A DNA stretch of 64,000 nucleotides from an uncultured Muribaculaceae bacterium (GTDB lineage: Bacteria; Bacteroidota; Bacteroidia; Bacteroidales; Muribaculaceae). The notes under the pieces were generated by a model. It saw only the letters and a program-made list of their open reading frames with translations, made no database searches and was not told the DNA's origin. The position numbers and the translations under genes are program-made. Of this stretch, positions 26,823-35,106 are shown one piece after another; the first letter of the stretch is position 1; each line of letters begins with the position of its first letter. The stretch spans positions 22,988 through 86,987 of the forward strand of contig CAJUBL010000001.1 of the NCBI GenBank assembly GCA_910584665.1. Direction: 5' to 3'.

Positions 26823-28430
26823 ATGAGACTCTCTGTGATGGCTGTCTTTTTCATGGTCTGCTGTTCCGTGCAGGCCCGTACGGGCCAAAATGCTTCCGAT
26901 TCTCTTCTGCGGGCTCTTGACCAGGCGGTCGCCAACCGCGGGGTGTATCTGCAGGAGCGATCCAGACAGATTGCCGAACTCAAGGCTAAACTGCCGTCGC
27001 TTACGTCCGATCGTGAGATTTACGACTGTAACACACAGATAGCCGATTGTTACGAGTCGTTCGTAAGTGATTCGGCAAAAAAATATCTTAACGAAAATCT
27101 TCTGATAGCCACACGTCTGCAGGACCGTGACCGTATATTGGAAGCTCGTATACGTCTGGCTCTGATCTATGCCATGAATGGCTTTTTCATGCAGTCGCGT
27201 GATATATTCGACTCGGTTGACTATAATTCGCTTCCATGGCATCTTAAAGCGCGTTACTGCTGGGCCAGGCTCAAGTTTCTGGACAATCTTACGATAAGCA
27301 CCCATGAGCAGTCTGAGAAAGATCAGTATCGTTATGAGAACCTTGCGTTGCGCGATTCGCTGATAGGGATCTTCGAGCCGGGTACTGATCTGCACCGAAA
27401 GGAGGTGGCGGCGCGCTGCCGTGAACAGGGTGATTACCGTACGGCTCTGTCAATCTATAAAGAGCTGTATGATAAGCTTAATCCCGACAGTCACGAGGCC
27501 GCCATGATTGCCAAAGGTCTTGCCGATCTTTACGGGCTTACTGGCGATGAGGTTCTGCAGAAGCACTATCTGCTCATATCGTCTATCGCTGATATCAAGA
27601 TGGCTGTCAAGGAAAACGAGTCGTTGCTCGCTCTCTCGGAAATGCTGTATGCTTCGGGTGAGATTGACCGTGCATACAGTTATATGCGTGTCGCTCTTGA
27701 AGATGCCAACTTCTATAACTCGAGTTTCAAGAATTCGGTGATAGCTCGTATATATCCGATTGTGGAGATGTCGTATATAGAGCGTCTCAATGCCCAGCAG
27801 CATAGACTGAGACTTGTGGCCGGAATCATAGTGCTGCTGTTTGTCGTAATGATAGTGGTGGCGCTGATGCTGTTGAAACAGAGACGTGCGGTGTCACGAT
27901 CCCGTGATGAGCTTGCGCGAGTGAACCACCGTCTCGAGCGGACGTCGGTCAAGCTGGCTGAGGCCAACCTGATACGTGAACGATATGTGGGTTATTTCAT
28001 GCACCAGTGTTCGCTGACTGTCGACAAGCTTGATAAGTTCCGTATCAACATCAACCGCAAGCTCAAGGCCAACCGTACCGATGAGGCTTATGTGATGTCG
28101 TCGCGCCCTCTGGAGAAGGAACTTGAGGAACTGTATATAAATTTTGACAGGGCGTTTCTTAATCTATATCCCAATTTTATCGACGAGTTCAACAGCCTGC
28201 TCCGACCTGAGGCCCGTTTTAATCTGCCAAAAGACCGGCTTAACACACCGGTGCGTATTTTCGCTCTGATACGTCTGGGTATAACCGATATGGGTCAGAT
28301 TGCAGGATTTCTTCATTATTCTGTCCAGACTGTATATAATTATAAGAGCAAGGTCCGTAAGACTTCGGTTCTTACTCCTGAGGACTTTGAGGAGAAGGTA
28401 AAGAAGATAGGGACGCTTGCCGCTCAGTAG
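26823..28430 (+). CDS. DUF6377-family membrane-anchored transcriptional regulator
   Basis: This is a sensor-regulator type found near carbohydrate loci in Bacteroidetes. From ATG 26823 it has 535 residues (543 if the ATG at 26799 is used). A signal sequence (MRLSVMAVFFMVCCSVQA) leads a periplasmic tetratricopeptide-like helical region (about 60-325; DYRTALSIYKELYDKL), one transmembrane segment (LVAGIIVLLFVVMIVVALML, about 337-356), a coiled coil (VNHRLERTSVKLAEANLIRE) and a C-terminal helix-turn-helix-like part (ALIRLGITDMGQIAGFLHYS then VQTVYNYKSKVRK). It stands alone, transcribed away from the OmpA-like gene, and could control the mannosidase operon or susCD; the target is not shown by the sequence. 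Confidence 0.82.
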   Translation: MRLSVMAVFFMVCCSVQARTGQNASDSLLRALDQAVANRGVYLQERSRQIAELKAKLPSLTSDREIYDCNTQIADCYESFVSDSAKKYLNENLLIATRLQDRDRILEARIRLALIYAMNGFFMQSRDIFDSVDYNSLPWHLKARYCWARLKFLDNLTISTHEQSEKDQYRYENLALRDSLIGIFEPGTDLHRKEVAARCREQGDYRTALSIYKELYDKLNPDSHEAAMIAKGLADLYGLTGDEVLQKHYLLISSIADIKMAVKENESLLALSEMLYASGEIDRAYSYMRVALEDANFYNSSFKNSVIARIYPIVEMSYIERLNAQQHRLRLVAGIIVLLFVVMIVVALMLLKQRRAVSRSRDELARVNHRLERTSVKLAEANLIRERYVGYFMHQCSLTVDKLDKFRININRKLKANRTDEAYVMSSRPLEKELEELYINFDRAFLNLYPNFIDEFNSLLRPEARFNLPKDRLNTPVRIFALIRLGITDMGQIAGFLHYSVQTVYNYKSKVRKTSVLTPEDFEEKVKKIGTLAAQ

Positions 28431-28452
28431 GACACATAGGTGTCAGTGTGTA

Positions 28453-28493
28453 CAAAAAAACGCGAGGAATATTGTCTCCTTGCGTTTTTTTGT
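28453..28493. terminator. Bidirectional terminator between the DUF6377 gene and serS
   Basis: A stem of CGCGAGGA (28461-28468) with TCCTTGCG (28477-28484) is flanked by AAAAAAA upstream and TTTTTTT downstream, so it can work for both converging genes. Confidence 0.8.
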
Positions 28494-28524
28494 ATTATAT
28501 CTGTTACCGGTCGTATCCCCGGAT

Positions 28525-29796
28525 TCAGCTGATGATGTCGAAGCCGGTGTAGCGGCGCAGGCATTCGGGAATCACGATGCCTTCTGGAGTCTGGTTGTTT
28601 TCCAGCAGGGCGGCCATGATACGTGGCAGGGCGAGAGCCGAGCCGTTGAGTGTGTGGCACAGGCGGGTCTTTTTGTCTTCACCACGGTATCGACACTTCA
28701 GGCGGTTGGCCTGATATGTCTCGAAATTTGATACGGACGATACCTCGAGCCAGCGTTTCTGTGCGGCCGAGAAAACCTCGAAGTCGAATGTGATGGCTGA
28801 TGTGAAACTCATGTCACCTCCACACAGACGCAGTATGTGCCAGGGGAGACCGAGTTTGTCAAGCAGGGACTGTACGTGGTCTTTCATCTCCTCGAGAGCG
28901 GCGTATGAGTTTTCTGGTTTCTCGATGCGTACGATTTCGACCTTGTCAAACTGGTGCAGACGGTTCAGACCGCGTACGTCCTTGCCGTAGCTTCCGGCTT
29001 CACGGCGGAAGCATGCCGAGTACGCACAGTTCTTGACCGGTAGCTGGGCGTCGCTCAGTATGACGTCCCGGTAGAGGTTTGTGACGGGTACCTCGGCGGT
29101 GGGTATAAGGTAGAGGTTGTCGACTTCGCAGTGGTACATCTGTCCTTCTTTGTCTGGGAGCTGTCCTGTTCCGTATCCTGATGCCTCGTTTACGACATAC
29201 GGGGGTTGTATCTCGAGGTATCCTGCTTCGCCGGCCTGGTCAAGAAAGAACTGAATGAGTGCCCGTTGCAGGCGTGCACCCTTGCCTGTGTATACCGGGA
29301 ACCCTGCACCGGTTATCTTGACACCGAGGTCAAAGTCTATCAGGTTGTATTTTTTTGCCAGATCCCAGTGCGGAAGGGCGTTCTCCGGGAGATCAGGCAT
29401 GGGACCGCCGGTTTTCTCCACGATATTGTCGGCGGCTGTGCGGCCTTCCGGCACCATGTCACACGGCAGATTGGGAATGGTGAGCAGTATATCCCGGATA
29501 GCTCGTTCGGTTTCTGACAGACGGTCGGCAAGCAGTTTCTGCGATTCTTTGATGGAGGCGACAGCAGCCTTGGCGGCTTCGGCTTCCTCGCGTTTCCCTT
29601 CTTTCATGAGGCGGCCTATCTCGGCGGCTTTTCTGTTGAGTTCTGCGGCCTGATTGTCGTTGTTGAGCTGCAGTTCACGGCGGGCCGTGTCGAGGGCGAG
29701 CACGCTCGCGATCGGCTCTTTGCCGTCAAAACCCTTGATGCCCAGTTTTTTGATCACGAGCTCGGGATTTTCCTTGATTTGTTGTATTGTAAGCAT
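28525..29796 (-). CDS. serS: Serine-tRNA ligase
   Basis: It charges tRNA-Ser with serine in the cytoplasm. The 423-residue class II synthetase starts MLTIQQIKENPELVIKKLGI with the N-terminal long coiled-coil arm (about residues 30-105) that grips the tRNA extra arm. The catalytic domain has the motif 2 stretch CFRREAGSYGKDVRGLNRLH (about 265-285) and motif 3 NGSALALPRIMAALLENNQ (about 381-399). It follows yqeY on the minus strand (58-nt gap), probably in one transcript. Confidence 0.96.
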   Translation of the reverse strand: MLTIQQIKENPELVIKKLGIKGFDGKEPIASVLALDTARRELQLNNDNQAAELNRKAAEIGRLMKEGKREEAEAAKAAVASIKESQKLLADRLSETERAIRDILLTIPNLPCDMVPEGRTAADNIVEKTGGPMPDLPENALPHWDLAKKYNLIDFDLGVKITGAGFPVYTGKGARLQRALIQFFLDQAGEAGYLEIQPPYVVNEASGYGTGQLPDKEGQMYHCEVDNLYLIPTAEVPVTNLYRDVILSDAQLPVKNCAYSACFRREAGSYGKDVRGLNRLHQFDKVEIVRIEKPENSYAALEEMKDHVQSLLDKLGLPWHILRLCGGDMSFTSAITFDFEVFSAAQKRWLEVSSVSNFETYQANRLKCRYRGEDKKTRLCHTLNGSALALPRIMAALLENNQTPEGIVIPECLRRYTGFDIIS

Positions 29797-29854
29797 TGTT
29801 TAAGTGTTTTTGACGTTGTGATATCCCGATCCTGAAAGGATGCACCGGAGGGGG

Positions 29855-30307
29855 TTATCTGCTGAGTAACTCTTTGACTCTGGCTGAGATGGCGCGCCCG
29901 TCGGCAAGTCCGGCCAGTTCCTTTGTCGCTGTTCCCATGACTTTGCCCATCATGGCCGGGGATGTGGCTCCTACACGTGCGATGATCTCCTGCAGGCGGG
30001 CTGTGAGCTCATCCTCAGATAATTGTTTTGGGAGATATTCCTCGATTACCGCTACCTCGGCGAGTTCGTTCTCGGCGAGTTCCGGACGGGACTGCTCGCT
30101 GTATATGGCCGCACTCTCACGGCGTTGTTTGGCCATCTTTACGAGGATGCGTGTGGCAGCCTCGTCGGTCAGGGTGCCGTCGGCGCCTTTTGCTGTCCTG
30201 GCCTCGAGAAACTCTTTCTTGATTCCGCGCAGAGCCTCGAGTCTCACGCGGTCTTTTGCCAACATGGCCTTCTTTATGTCGGCCGATATTGTATCGAATA
30301 AATCCAT
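29855..30307 (-). CDS. yqeY: GatB/YqeY domain protein
   Basis: This 150-residue helical protein matches the tRNA-amidotransferase-tail-like YqeY family, whose function is not firmly known; the domain is thought to bind tRNA. It reads MDLFDTISADIKKAMLAKDR from ATG 30307, then RLEALRGIKKEF and a C-terminal MMGKVMGTATKELAGLADGR typical of the family (V-M-G...G..D...). A TTG two codons upstream is rejected in favour of the ATG. Its promoter box (TAAATTTG, complement of 30334-30341) faces that of the divergent TIGR02757 gene. Confidence 0.9.
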   Translation of the reverse strand: MDLFDTISADIKKAMLAKDRVRLEALRGIKKEFLEARTAKGADGTLTDEAATRILVKMAKQRRESAAIYSEQSRPELAENELAEVAVIEEYLPKQLSEDELTARLQEIIARVGATSPAMMGKVMGTATKELAGLADGRAISARVKELLSR

Positions 30308-30333
30308 GATCAAGTGGTTTTACTTTGAGTGTG

Positions 30334-30383
30334 CAAATTTAGTGAGAATATTGCAATGTAAGTATAAATTATAGCTAATTTTG
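30334..30383. promoter_or_regulatory. Divergent promoter pair for yqeY and the TIGR02757 gene
   Basis: On the minus strand TAAATTTG (complement of 30334-30341) serves yqeY. On the plus strand TAATTTTG (30376-30383) serves the TIGR02757 gene; with a start near 30390 it supports the ATG at 30405 rather than the in-frame TTG at 30381, which would lie inside the -7 box. Confidence 0.55.
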
Positions 30384-30404
30384 CAGTGTGAAAATCAAAA
30401 AAAG

Positions 30405-31199
30405 ATGACAGGAACCGTTATAAATGATATTGTGGTGAGCCGTGAGGTGGCCGACCTGCTCGAGAGCGAGGCTGCGCGTATCAATTCGCCGGCTTTCATA
30501 GCCGATGATCCGGTGCAGTTCCCCCGCCGCTATTCCGCTCTGCCTGATATCGAGATCGCATCGTTGCTGTCGGCGACCATAGCCTGGGGCAACCGTAAGA
30601 TGATATGCCGTGACTGTGACCGTATGATGTCGATGATGGATTCGTCTCCCTATGCGTTCATGATGGACGGAGCGTACGAGTCGCTGGATCCCGATGCCAA
30701 TGTCCACCGCACGTTCTTTAACCGTAATCTGCAGTATTATCTGAGGGGGCTTCGCTCGATATACAGCCGTTATCCCTCGCTGGCCGACTGGGCGCGTCAT
30801 CAGGGCGTGGCCTGTATGGAGGCGCCGGCATGGGAGTTTACATCACGTCTGCAGTATGAGTTCATGGCTGCCGGTAACGGCTGTGCCGACAGCCGTTGTC
30901 TGCCGCAGAATCTCGACAAGACGGCTCTGAAACGTATCAATATGGCTTTGCGATGGCTTGTAAGGGATGACGGTATCGTCGACATGGGTGTATGGGATTT
31001 TCTGAAGCCTTCACAGCTGTATATACCGCTTGACGTACATGTCGGCAATGTGTCGCGCTCACTTGGATTGCTGACACGGAAGCAGGATGACCGTCGTGCT
31101 GTCAATGAACTGACCGCAGTGATGCGTACTCTCCGTCCTGAGGATCCGGTAATCTACGATTATGCGCTTTTCGGTATCGGCATAGGGTGTAAATATTAG
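30405..31199 (+). CDS. TIGR02757 (DUF2400) family protein
   Basis: This 264-residue protein of unknown exact function is conserved in Bacteroidetes and some other phyla. Family traits include FIADDPVQFPRRYSALPDIE, the helix IASLLSATIAWGNRKMICRD and the C-terminal LYIPLDVHVGNVSRSLGLL followed by DRRAVNELTAVMRTL and DPVIYDYALFGIG. This arrangement resembles helix-hairpin-helix DNA glycosylases (DVH...R..GL), which suggests nucleic acid binding; that link is inference. It is a single gene, converging with the phospholipase gene 43 bp away. Confidence 0.82.
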   Translation: MTGTVINDIVVSREVADLLESEAARINSPAFIADDPVQFPRRYSALPDIEIASLLSATIAWGNRKMICRDCDRMMSMMDSSPYAFMMDGAYESLDPDANVHRTFFNRNLQYYLRGLRSIYSRYPSLADWARHQGVACMEAPAWEFTSRLQYEFMAAGNGCADSRCLPQNLDKTALKRINMALRWLVRDDGIVDMGVWDFLKPSQLYIPLDVHVGNVSRSLGLLTRKQDDRRAVNELTAVMRTLRPEDPVIYDYALFGIGIGCKY

Positions 31200-31242
31200 G
31201 CCGGTTTTTTCAGCCTCGTTGTCTCTGTGCGCCTTGGTGTGA

Positions 31243-32088
31243 TCAGAAATCGCTGAACAGTTCAGGCTTGATTACTATGCCTACGCGTAGCTGTGAGTGG
31301 AATTTGTTGTATTCCAGAAGGCCCTCTCCGTATCCGTTGTAGTATTGCATGAACAGAAACTGGTTCTGGGTGCGGCTCAGACGGAATGCCAGTTCGACAA
31401 TCGTGTTGTAGTTGAAGATGTTCCACGTCTTGCGTCTGACGAGGACCACGCTGCCGCTCCACCGTCGGTTGTTGCTGAGTACCGAGGTGCCTATCTGGTA
31501 TATGCCGCTGTATTTCAGTATGTCCTTATTGTTGACGCCGTCAACGATGGGTATCCATACTTTGCCGTGCACCATCAGGTTGTTGTCGATTATTATGTTG
31601 GCCCCAAGCGAGACTTTGTTCCAGGAACGGGACCAGATGCTGTCGCGTCCGTTGCTTTCGTGCTCGATCTGGAAGGTCAGTTTGCCTATGTACCGTCCTT
31701 TTGAAAACAGAGGTTTTGCCAGTCCGAGACCCGGGTTGAAGTTGAGGTCGGTCATGGGCATGGAGTTTTCGAGAATATTCCAGAACACTTTCTGGGTATA
31801 GTAAAGGTATAGATATGTGCCCCCCGGCAGAGTCGACTTTGTGAGTTTCTGGGCTATGGAAACCTGAAACTTGACATTGGTGTTCTGCTTTGTCACCTTT
31901 TGTCCGATAGCCGGGCCGAAGATAAAGTAATTGTCTTTGTAGAGTCCGAAGTATGGACCTTTGTCGAAAGCGCGTCTCACGCTGTCAGCATTGATTTTTG
32001 CCTCGTCCCGTATAGGAACTATCTGTCCCGAAGCCTGAATGACGCCGAGCAGAGTTATGATTGAAATAATGATGTGACGAATTCTCAT
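31243..32088 (-). CDS. pldA: Outer-membrane phospholipase A (OMPLA family)
   Basis: This outer-membrane barrel hydrolyses phospholipids that reach the outer leaflet. From ATG 32088 it has 281 residues with a signal peptide (MRIRHIIISIITLLGVIQASG). The catalytic signature HESNGRDSIWSRSWNK at about residues 140-155 has His, Ser two residues later and Asn fourteen residues after the His, exactly the OMPLA pattern. YYNGYGEGLLEYN near residue 252 is the conserved C-terminal motif. An upstream ATG at 32178 would precede the promoter box and is rejected. It is a single gene. Confidence 0.88.
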   Translation of the reverse strand: MRIRHIIISIITLLGVIQASGQIVPIRDEAKINADSVRRAFDKGPYFGLYKDNYFIFGPAIGQKVTKQNTNVKFQVSIAQKLTKSTLPGGTYLYLYYTQKVFWNILENSMPMTDLNFNPGLGLAKPLFSKGRYIGKLTFQIEHESNGRDSIWSRSWNKVSLGANIIIDNNLMVHGKVWIPIVDGVNNKDILKYSGIYQIGTSVLSNNRRWSGSVVLVRRKTWNIFNYNTIVELAFRLSRTQNQFLFMQYYNGYGEGLLEYNKFHSQLRVGIVIKPELFSDF

Positions 32089-32142
32089 ATGTATTCTGTG
32101 GCAGGGTGTGCGTTCTGTTAAGCCCGGTAGGTTACGGGACTC

Positions 32143-32150
32143 CAAAGTTA
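32143..32150 (-). promoter_or_regulatory. Promoter -7 box of pldA
   Basis: The complement reads TAACTTTG, matching TAnnTTTG, about 55 nt upstream of the chosen start at 32088. A -33 element at a normal distance is not obvious. Confidence 0.45.
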
Positions 32151-32218
32151 TGACAATTCTGTGGATTATTTTGTTCAAAGTATGTGCCGGATGGAGTATG
32201 ATGTGGTCGTAAAGGGAA

Positions 32219-32253
32219 CAGCCCGATACCTCTCGATCGGGGGTACCGGGCTG
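32219..32253 (-). terminator. Hairpin terminator after gap
   Basis: An 11-bp stem (32242-32252 with 32220-32230, one G-T pair) lies 29 bp beyond the gap stop on the minus strand and is followed by TTCCCTTTA, a weak T tract. Confidence 0.55.
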
Positions 32254-32281
32254 TCCGTTATATGAGTAATTCGGTGGATGA

Positions 32282-33292
32282 TCAGCCGTTTACTTTCTTC
32301 ATGTGAGCGATGAGGTCAAGCACTTTGTTAGAGTAGCCGATCTCGTTGTCATACCATGAGATAACCTTTACGAAAGTGGGGGTGAGCTGGATGCCGGCCT
32401 TTGCGTCGAAAATCGAGGTGAGGGGGCAACCGAGGAAGTCGCTCGAAACGACAGCGTCCTCAGTGTATCCGAGGATACCCTTGAGTTCGTTCTCTGAAGC
32501 TTCCTTCATGGCGGCGCAGATCTCCTCATAGGTGCAGGGCTTTGCAAGGTTTACGGTGAGGTCGACAACCGATACGTCAAGAGTGGGGACACGCATTGAC
32601 ATGCCGGTGAGTTTGCCGTTGAGCTCGGGGATGACTTTGCCTACAGCCTTTGCAGCACCGGTAGACGAGGGGATGATGTTGCCCGAAGCGGCACGGCCAC
32701 CGCGCCAGTCCTTCATCGAGGGACCGTCAACGGTCTTCTGGGTAGCGGTTGTAGAGTGAACGGTAGTCATGAGGCCTTCAACAACGCCGAACTTGTCGTT
32801 GAGAACCTTGGTGATGGGAGCCAGACAGTTGGTGGTGCAGGAAGCGTTCGAAACGAACTGTGTGCCCTTAACATATGACTCGTGGTTTACACCGCATACG
32901 AACATGGGGGTGTCGTCCTTTGAGGGAGCTGACATAACAACGTACTTGGCACCGGCCTCGATGTGGGCCTGAGCTTTCTCCTTTGTGAGGAAAAGGCCTG
33001 TCGACTCGACAACGTACTCTGCACCTACAGCGCCCCATGCGATCTCGGCGGGGTTCTTGCATGCGGTAACACGGATGTGCTTGCCGTTTACGATGAGTTC
33101 GCTCTTCTCCAGGTCGAAGCTTACCTCGCCGTCGAAGCGACCGTGCATTGTGTCGTACTTGAGCATGTAAGCCATGTAGTCAACAGGAAGAAGGTCGTTG
33201 ATAGCAACTACCTCGATATCGTCACGCTTAACTGAAGCGCGGAACACGAAACGACCGATACGGCCAAATCCGTTAATACCAATTTTTGTCAT
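32282..33292 (-). CDS. gap: Glyceraldehyde-3-phosphate dehydrogenase, type I
   Basis: This glycolytic enzyme oxidises glyceraldehyde 3-phosphate to 1,3-bisphosphoglycerate with NAD. The 336-residue protein starts MTKIGINGFGRIGRFVFRAS (Rossmann NAD-binding motif) and has the catalytic Cys in SNASCTTNCLAPI (about residue 151), the partner His in TVHSTTATQKTVDGPS, and the C-terminal SWYDNEIGYSNKVLDLI. Its codon choice (more gtg, ctc, aac) looks like a highly expressed gene. It is a single gene with a promoter box at 33378-33385 (complement) and a palindrome in the leader. Confidence 0.97.
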   Translation of the reverse strand: MTKIGINGFGRIGRFVFRASVKRDDIEVVAINDLLPVDYMAYMLKYDTMHGRFDGEVSFDLEKSELIVNGKHIRVTACKNPAEIAWGAVGAEYVVESTGLFLTKEKAQAHIEAGAKYVVMSAPSKDDTPMFVCGVNHESYVKGTQFVSNASCTTNCLAPITKVLNDKFGVVEGLMTTVHSTTATQKTVDGPSMKDWRGGRAASGNIIPSSTGAAKAVGKVIPELNGKLTGMSMRVPTLDVSVVDLTVNLAKPCTYEEICAAMKEASENELKGILGYTEDAVVSSDFLGCPLTSIFDAKAGIQLTPTFVKVISWYDNEIGYSNKVLDLIAHMKKVNG

Positions 33293-33343
33293 GATACAAT
33301 ATTATTAATTAGTTTATATTGGGTTGTTTACTGACGTTTTTAC

Positions 33344-33385
33344 CCTGACCTGACGGTCAGGTTCTTTTTAGCCGACGCAAAATTA
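33344..33385 (-). promoter_or_regulatory. gap promoter box and leader palindrome
   Basis: TAATTTTG (complement of 33378-33385) matches the -7 element and predicts a start near 33371. The 5' leader of about 80 nt carries a 7-bp perfect hairpin, CCTGACC-TGAC-GGTCAGG at 33344-33361. On the plus strand the same hairpin is followed by TTCTTTTTA, so it may instead stop antisense transcription. Confidence 0.45.
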
Positions 33386-33570
33386 CTAATTATTTCATTC
33401 ACTTGTATATATTGAATAAAAAAATTAATGAAAAATTTCGTTAATCGGGTGTTCTGAGACGGATTGTCTGAAAAATAAGAGAAACATATTTTTTCCGGCC
33501 GATGCGGCATGGAGCTGTTTACATCTGTTTAAAAAAACATGCAGATAGGTGTGTATAAACAAAATATTCT

Positions 33571-33578
33571 TAACTTTG
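33571..33578 (+). promoter_or_regulatory. Promoter -7 box of the lipid head-group operon
   Basis: TAACTTTG matches TAnnTTTG and predicts a start near 33585, leaving a leader of about 19 nt before the ATP-grasp gene. It is the only good promoter box I see before the five genes that follow. Confidence 0.55.
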
Positions 33579-33603
33579 CACGATTATTGACAAACCAATC
33601 TAC

Positions 33604-34479
33604 ATGGCACAGATAAAGATAGCAGCTATAATGCGAGCCGGAGCATTCTCTCCCAACCACATCGCCAACGATGCAAGCATACTGAGCAACGTTGCCGAGC
33701 AACTGCGTCGCCGTGGCTGTGAGGTAAATGTATACAGTGAGGAGCAGCTTAATGCCGGAGCGGTTACCGAGCCGGTTGTCATCAACATGTGCCGTGAACA
33801 GAGATCGCTGCGTGTGCTCGGGGAGATGCAGCGCGATGGTGTGACCGTTGTCAATTCGCCGGCCGGTATAGCCGACTGCATACGTGAGCGCCAGACGCGC
33901 ATCCTTATAGGGAGCAATATTCCGTTTCCCGAGAGTGTCATCACGAGTACCGATGTTGTCATAAAGGACGAACTGAAGCGTCGCGGTATTGACAAATGCT
34001 GGATAAAGCGGGCCGATAATTATGCCATGCATAAGGAGGATGTGTCGTATGTTCGGACGCCCCAGGAGGCTCAGGAGGTGCTTCAGGAGTATTTCCTGAG
34101 GGGTATCACCAGGGCGGTGATCTCGCGTCATGTCAAGGGTGATATAGTCAAGTTCTACGGTGTGCAGGGTAGTTCGTTCTTCCACTGGTATTTCCCATAT
34201 GATCCGGACCATCATATCGATATTTCCGATGCCGGCCGGTCCGGCCGTATCGAGACAGATCTGAAGAGTATCTGTTCCCAGGCTGCCGCCGAGCTCAATG
34301 TCATGGTCTATGGCGGTGATGCTGTCATAGATGCCGATGGGAATATCACCCTCATAGATTTCAACGACTGGCCCAGTTTCGCTCCCTGCCGTGCTGCGGC
34401 GGCCACAGCGATAGCCAAGGCGGTGATGGCCATGGTCAAACCACGTCGCCGGACATCATCATCAGGATCAGCAGTGTAA
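33604..34479 (+). CDS. RimK-like ATP-grasp protein, substrate unknown
   Basis: This 291-residue cytoplasmic protein of the ATP-grasp superfamily probably ligates a carboxylate to an amine using ATP. It shows a pre-ATP-grasp Rossmann-like half (IKIAAIMRAGAFSPNHIAND, then VINMCREQRSLRVLGEMQ), a central ATP-binding part (CWIKRADNYAMHKEDVSYV) and the metal-binding end GGDAVIDADGNITLIDFNDW. It opens an operon with a GtrA-like protein, a CDP-alcohol phosphatidyltransferase and a PAP2/Aur1-like enzyme, so it may modify a lipid head group or precursor. The sequence does not show which. Confidence 0.72.
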   Translation: MAQIKIAAIMRAGAFSPNHIANDASILSNVAEQLRRRGCEVNVYSEEQLNAGAVTEPVVINMCREQRSLRVLGEMQRDGVTVVNSPAGIADCIRERQTRILIGSNIPFPESVITSTDVVIKDELKRRGIDKCWIKRADNYAMHKEDVSYVRTPQEAQEVLQEYFLRGITRAVISRHVKGDIVKFYGVQGSSFFHWYFPYDPDHHIDISDAGRSGRIETDLKSICSQAAAELNVMVYGGDAVIDADGNITLIDFNDWPSFAPCRAAAATAIAKAVMAMVKPRRRTSSSGSAV

Positions 34480-34509
34480 CACGGTTACCGCGTATATATC
34501 TACGGAAAG

Positions 34510-35061
34510 ATGAGTAATGCAAGCAAAATAGCCGACAAATTTATCAACGGGGGTGGTATTTTCACTTTCATCAGATCGTCATTGTCGTCACAGGTAGCGT
34601 CATGGATAGACATGGGCGGCAGTATAGGTCTGGTGGCTCTGGGTGTGAGCGAGTGGCTTGCTACGCCCGTCGGAGCTGTTCTGGGCGGTATTGTCAACTG
34701 CTGTATTAACTATAAGTTCACATTCCACGCCAGTGATTGTTCCGTCAAGGCGGTGGCGGTCAAATATGTTCTTATATGGCTTGGCAGTGTGCTGTTCAAT
34801 ACCGTCGGTACGTCGTTGCTGGCTAATGTTCTGGACAGCTGGCATATACTGGAGTCGATAGGATTTACTACCGTGGGTAGTTTCGCTGTTGCCCGAGTCA
34901 TAGTGTCACTTGTGGTTTCGCTTGCCTGGAACTTTCTGATGCAGAAAACTTTTGTGTACCGTCGCCGCGAGAAATTTGATCCTTATGCCATACGTCTGGT
35001 CGACCTTTTGGGCCGGCTTTCGGGCTGTAGGCGCGACGGGTCGGTTAAAACTACGAAATAG
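34510..35061 (+). CDS. GtrA-like small membrane protein
   Basis: This 183-residue protein has four predicted transmembrane segments (GLVALGVSEWLATPVGAVLGG; AVKYVLIWLGSVLFNTVG; the two after residue 110) and the GtrA/DPMS family marks NYKFTF (about residue 77) and WNFLMQKTFVYR (about 139-150). GtrA proteins are thought to help flip polyprenyl-linked sugars or other lipids across the inner membrane. It lies 30 nt after the ATP-grasp gene and 45 nt before the phosphatidyltransferase, so it may serve lipid export or flipping in the same pathway (inference). Confidence 0.78.
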   Translation: MSNASKIADKFINGGGIFTFIRSSLSSQVASWIDMGGSIGLVALGVSEWLATPVGAVLGGIVNCCINYKFTFHASDCSVKAVAVKYVLIWLGSVLFNTVGTSLLANVLDSWHILESIGFTTVGSFAVARVIVSLVVSLAWNFLMQKTFVYRRREKFDPYAIRLVDLLGRLSGCRRDGSVKTTK

Positions 35062-35106
35062 TCACTAAATCACCTATAATCTATAAACAGAACGTATACA
35101 ATTATA

